Shown here: piece after piece, positions 63,612 to 64,000 of the stretch
Position numbering within the stretch: position 1 is the stretch's first letter
How the letters are laid out: each line of letters begins with the position of its first letter
Source: Calothrix sp. PCC 7716
GTDB lineage: Bacteria; Cyanobacteriota; Cyanobacteriia; Cyanobacteriales; Nostocaceae
Length of the DNA: 64,000 nucleotides
Assembly (NCBI RefSeq): GCF_019977735.1
Contig: NZ_AP025018.1
Location: forward strand, 2,480,001 to 2,544,000
Reading direction: 5' to 3'
The notes under the pieces: generated by a model
The model's input: only the letters and a program-made list of their open reading frames with translations
Databases searched by the model: none
Told to the model about the DNA's origin: nothing
Made by a program: the position numbers and the translations under genes

Positions 63612-63749
63612 TTACCGAAAACCTACGGCAGCTTGCCAAACAAAGGCTAATAGTAAGAAGAATACAGGGATAATTGGCAGAACATCTACCAATGGGTCGA
63701 AGATTTGGTATGCTTCAGGCAACTTTGCCAACAGTAATGTAGGTTCCAT
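63612..63749 (-). CDS. psbK: Photosystem II protein PsbK
   Basis: A 45-residue gene, missed by length filters. The precursor has a short N-terminal leader (MEPTLLLA) and the mature PsbK sequence [20 protein letters not shown] followed by [17 protein letters not shown], the invariant form. PsbK is a single-helix subunit near CP43. It lies upstream of the ferredoxin and psbM genes on the same strand. ATG at 63749. The leader is removed in other cyanobacteria. Confidence 0.96.
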   Translation of the reverse strand: MEPTLLLAKLPEAYQIFDPLVDVLPIIPVFFLLLAFVWQAAVGFR

Positions 63750-63817
63750 GTTAATTAAATCCACCTATCCAACACAGCTTTAATATTTGAGATGTATCTT
63801 AACATGTTATGAGTACC

Positions 63818-63978
63818 AAAGTGCTAAGTGCTGAGTGCTGAGTTTACAAAAGTTAAGAAGAGTGCTGAGTGCTGAGTGCTGAGTGCTGAGTTTTTATTCC
63901 TAACTCCTAACTCCTAACTCCTAACTCCTAACTCCTAACCCTACTCAGCACTCAGCACTTTCAACTCATCACTCATTG
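63818..63978. repeat. STRR cluster at the window end
   Basis: AGTGCTGAGTGCTGAG blocks (63820-63842 and 63860-63890), a block of CTAACTC heptamers (63898-63941), and ACTCAGCACTCAGC (63944-63958). Same arrangement as 16884-17034: AGTGCTG arms inverted around CTCCTAA heptamers. Confidence 0.9.
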
Positions 63979-64000
63979 AAAGCCATTCAGCGAAGTCGGT

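Overview
This window is chromosomal DNA from a cyanobacterium. It carries photosynthesis genes (psbM, psbK, psb29/thf1, a CpcT-type bilin lyase, ndhS, a Tic20-like gene), cyanobacterial ribosomal gene order, and many cyanobacteria-only hypothetical genes. The AT-rich intergenic DNA holds heptamer STRR repeats (TTAGGAG and AGTGCTG types) and GAAACC-N-GGTTTC palindromes. These repeats are typical of filamentous, heterocyst-forming lineages (Nostocales), so I infer that group, without certainty. The usual HIP1 octamer GCGATCGC was not seen. Instead the hexamer GGCGCC occurs about 90 times, mostly inside genes.

Layout. 1-1.3 kb: AT-rich, gene-free. 1.3-9.3 kb: unknown protein, sugar nucleotidyltransferase, YkvA-like protein, ExbB/ExbD proton channel, psb29, cpcT, a STAS protein, hemF. 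10-17 kb: SRPBCC protein, mrp, rodA, ndhS, HAS-barrel protein, an antiporter with Usp tail. 17-27 kb: UDP-xylose synthase and UDP-glucose dehydrogenase, DUF2993, PHP phosphoesterase, purM, sodB, TerB-like protein, argG, DedA. 27-33 kb: second STAS protein, coiled-coil protein, rpsF, FAH hydrolase, Tic20, then rsfS-CGLD27-asparaginase. 33-38 kb: translation block of initiator tRNA, rplS, tRNA-Trp, secE-nusG-rplK-rplA and rplJ-rplL. The last pair has a recognisable L10 leader.

38-49 kb is the most unusual part. It has a truncated cytochrome P450, a 1463-residue TPR-CHAT protein whose CHAT catalytic residues are missing, and a short paralogue of its N-terminus. Next is dnaX (Pol III gamma/tau) interrupted in frame by a 137-residue mini-intein, then a GT2 lipid glucosyltransferase candidate. 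49-51 kb: an EbsA-like pilus gene and a phosphotransacetylase-family gene.

51.5-58.5 kb is a three-gene chemotaxis-like operon read on the minus strand: PATAN-REC protein, a GAF-GAF methyl-accepting protein, and a CheA hybrid kinase. It has no separate CheW or CheY. The second GAF domain has two cysteines placed much as in DXCF cyanobacteriochromes. 59-64 kb: OstA/LptA-like protein, YajQ, MAPEG, a DprA-like protein, tandem Usp, and the small genes psbM, a 2Fe-2S ferredoxin and psbK.

Most of the window is housekeeping. The best leads for undescribed biology are the degenerate CHAT pair, the CBCR-like chemoreceptor operon, the GGCGCC palindrome, the long leader before rplS, and a small CPxCG protein before hemF. 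Everything was read by eye; no database search was run.
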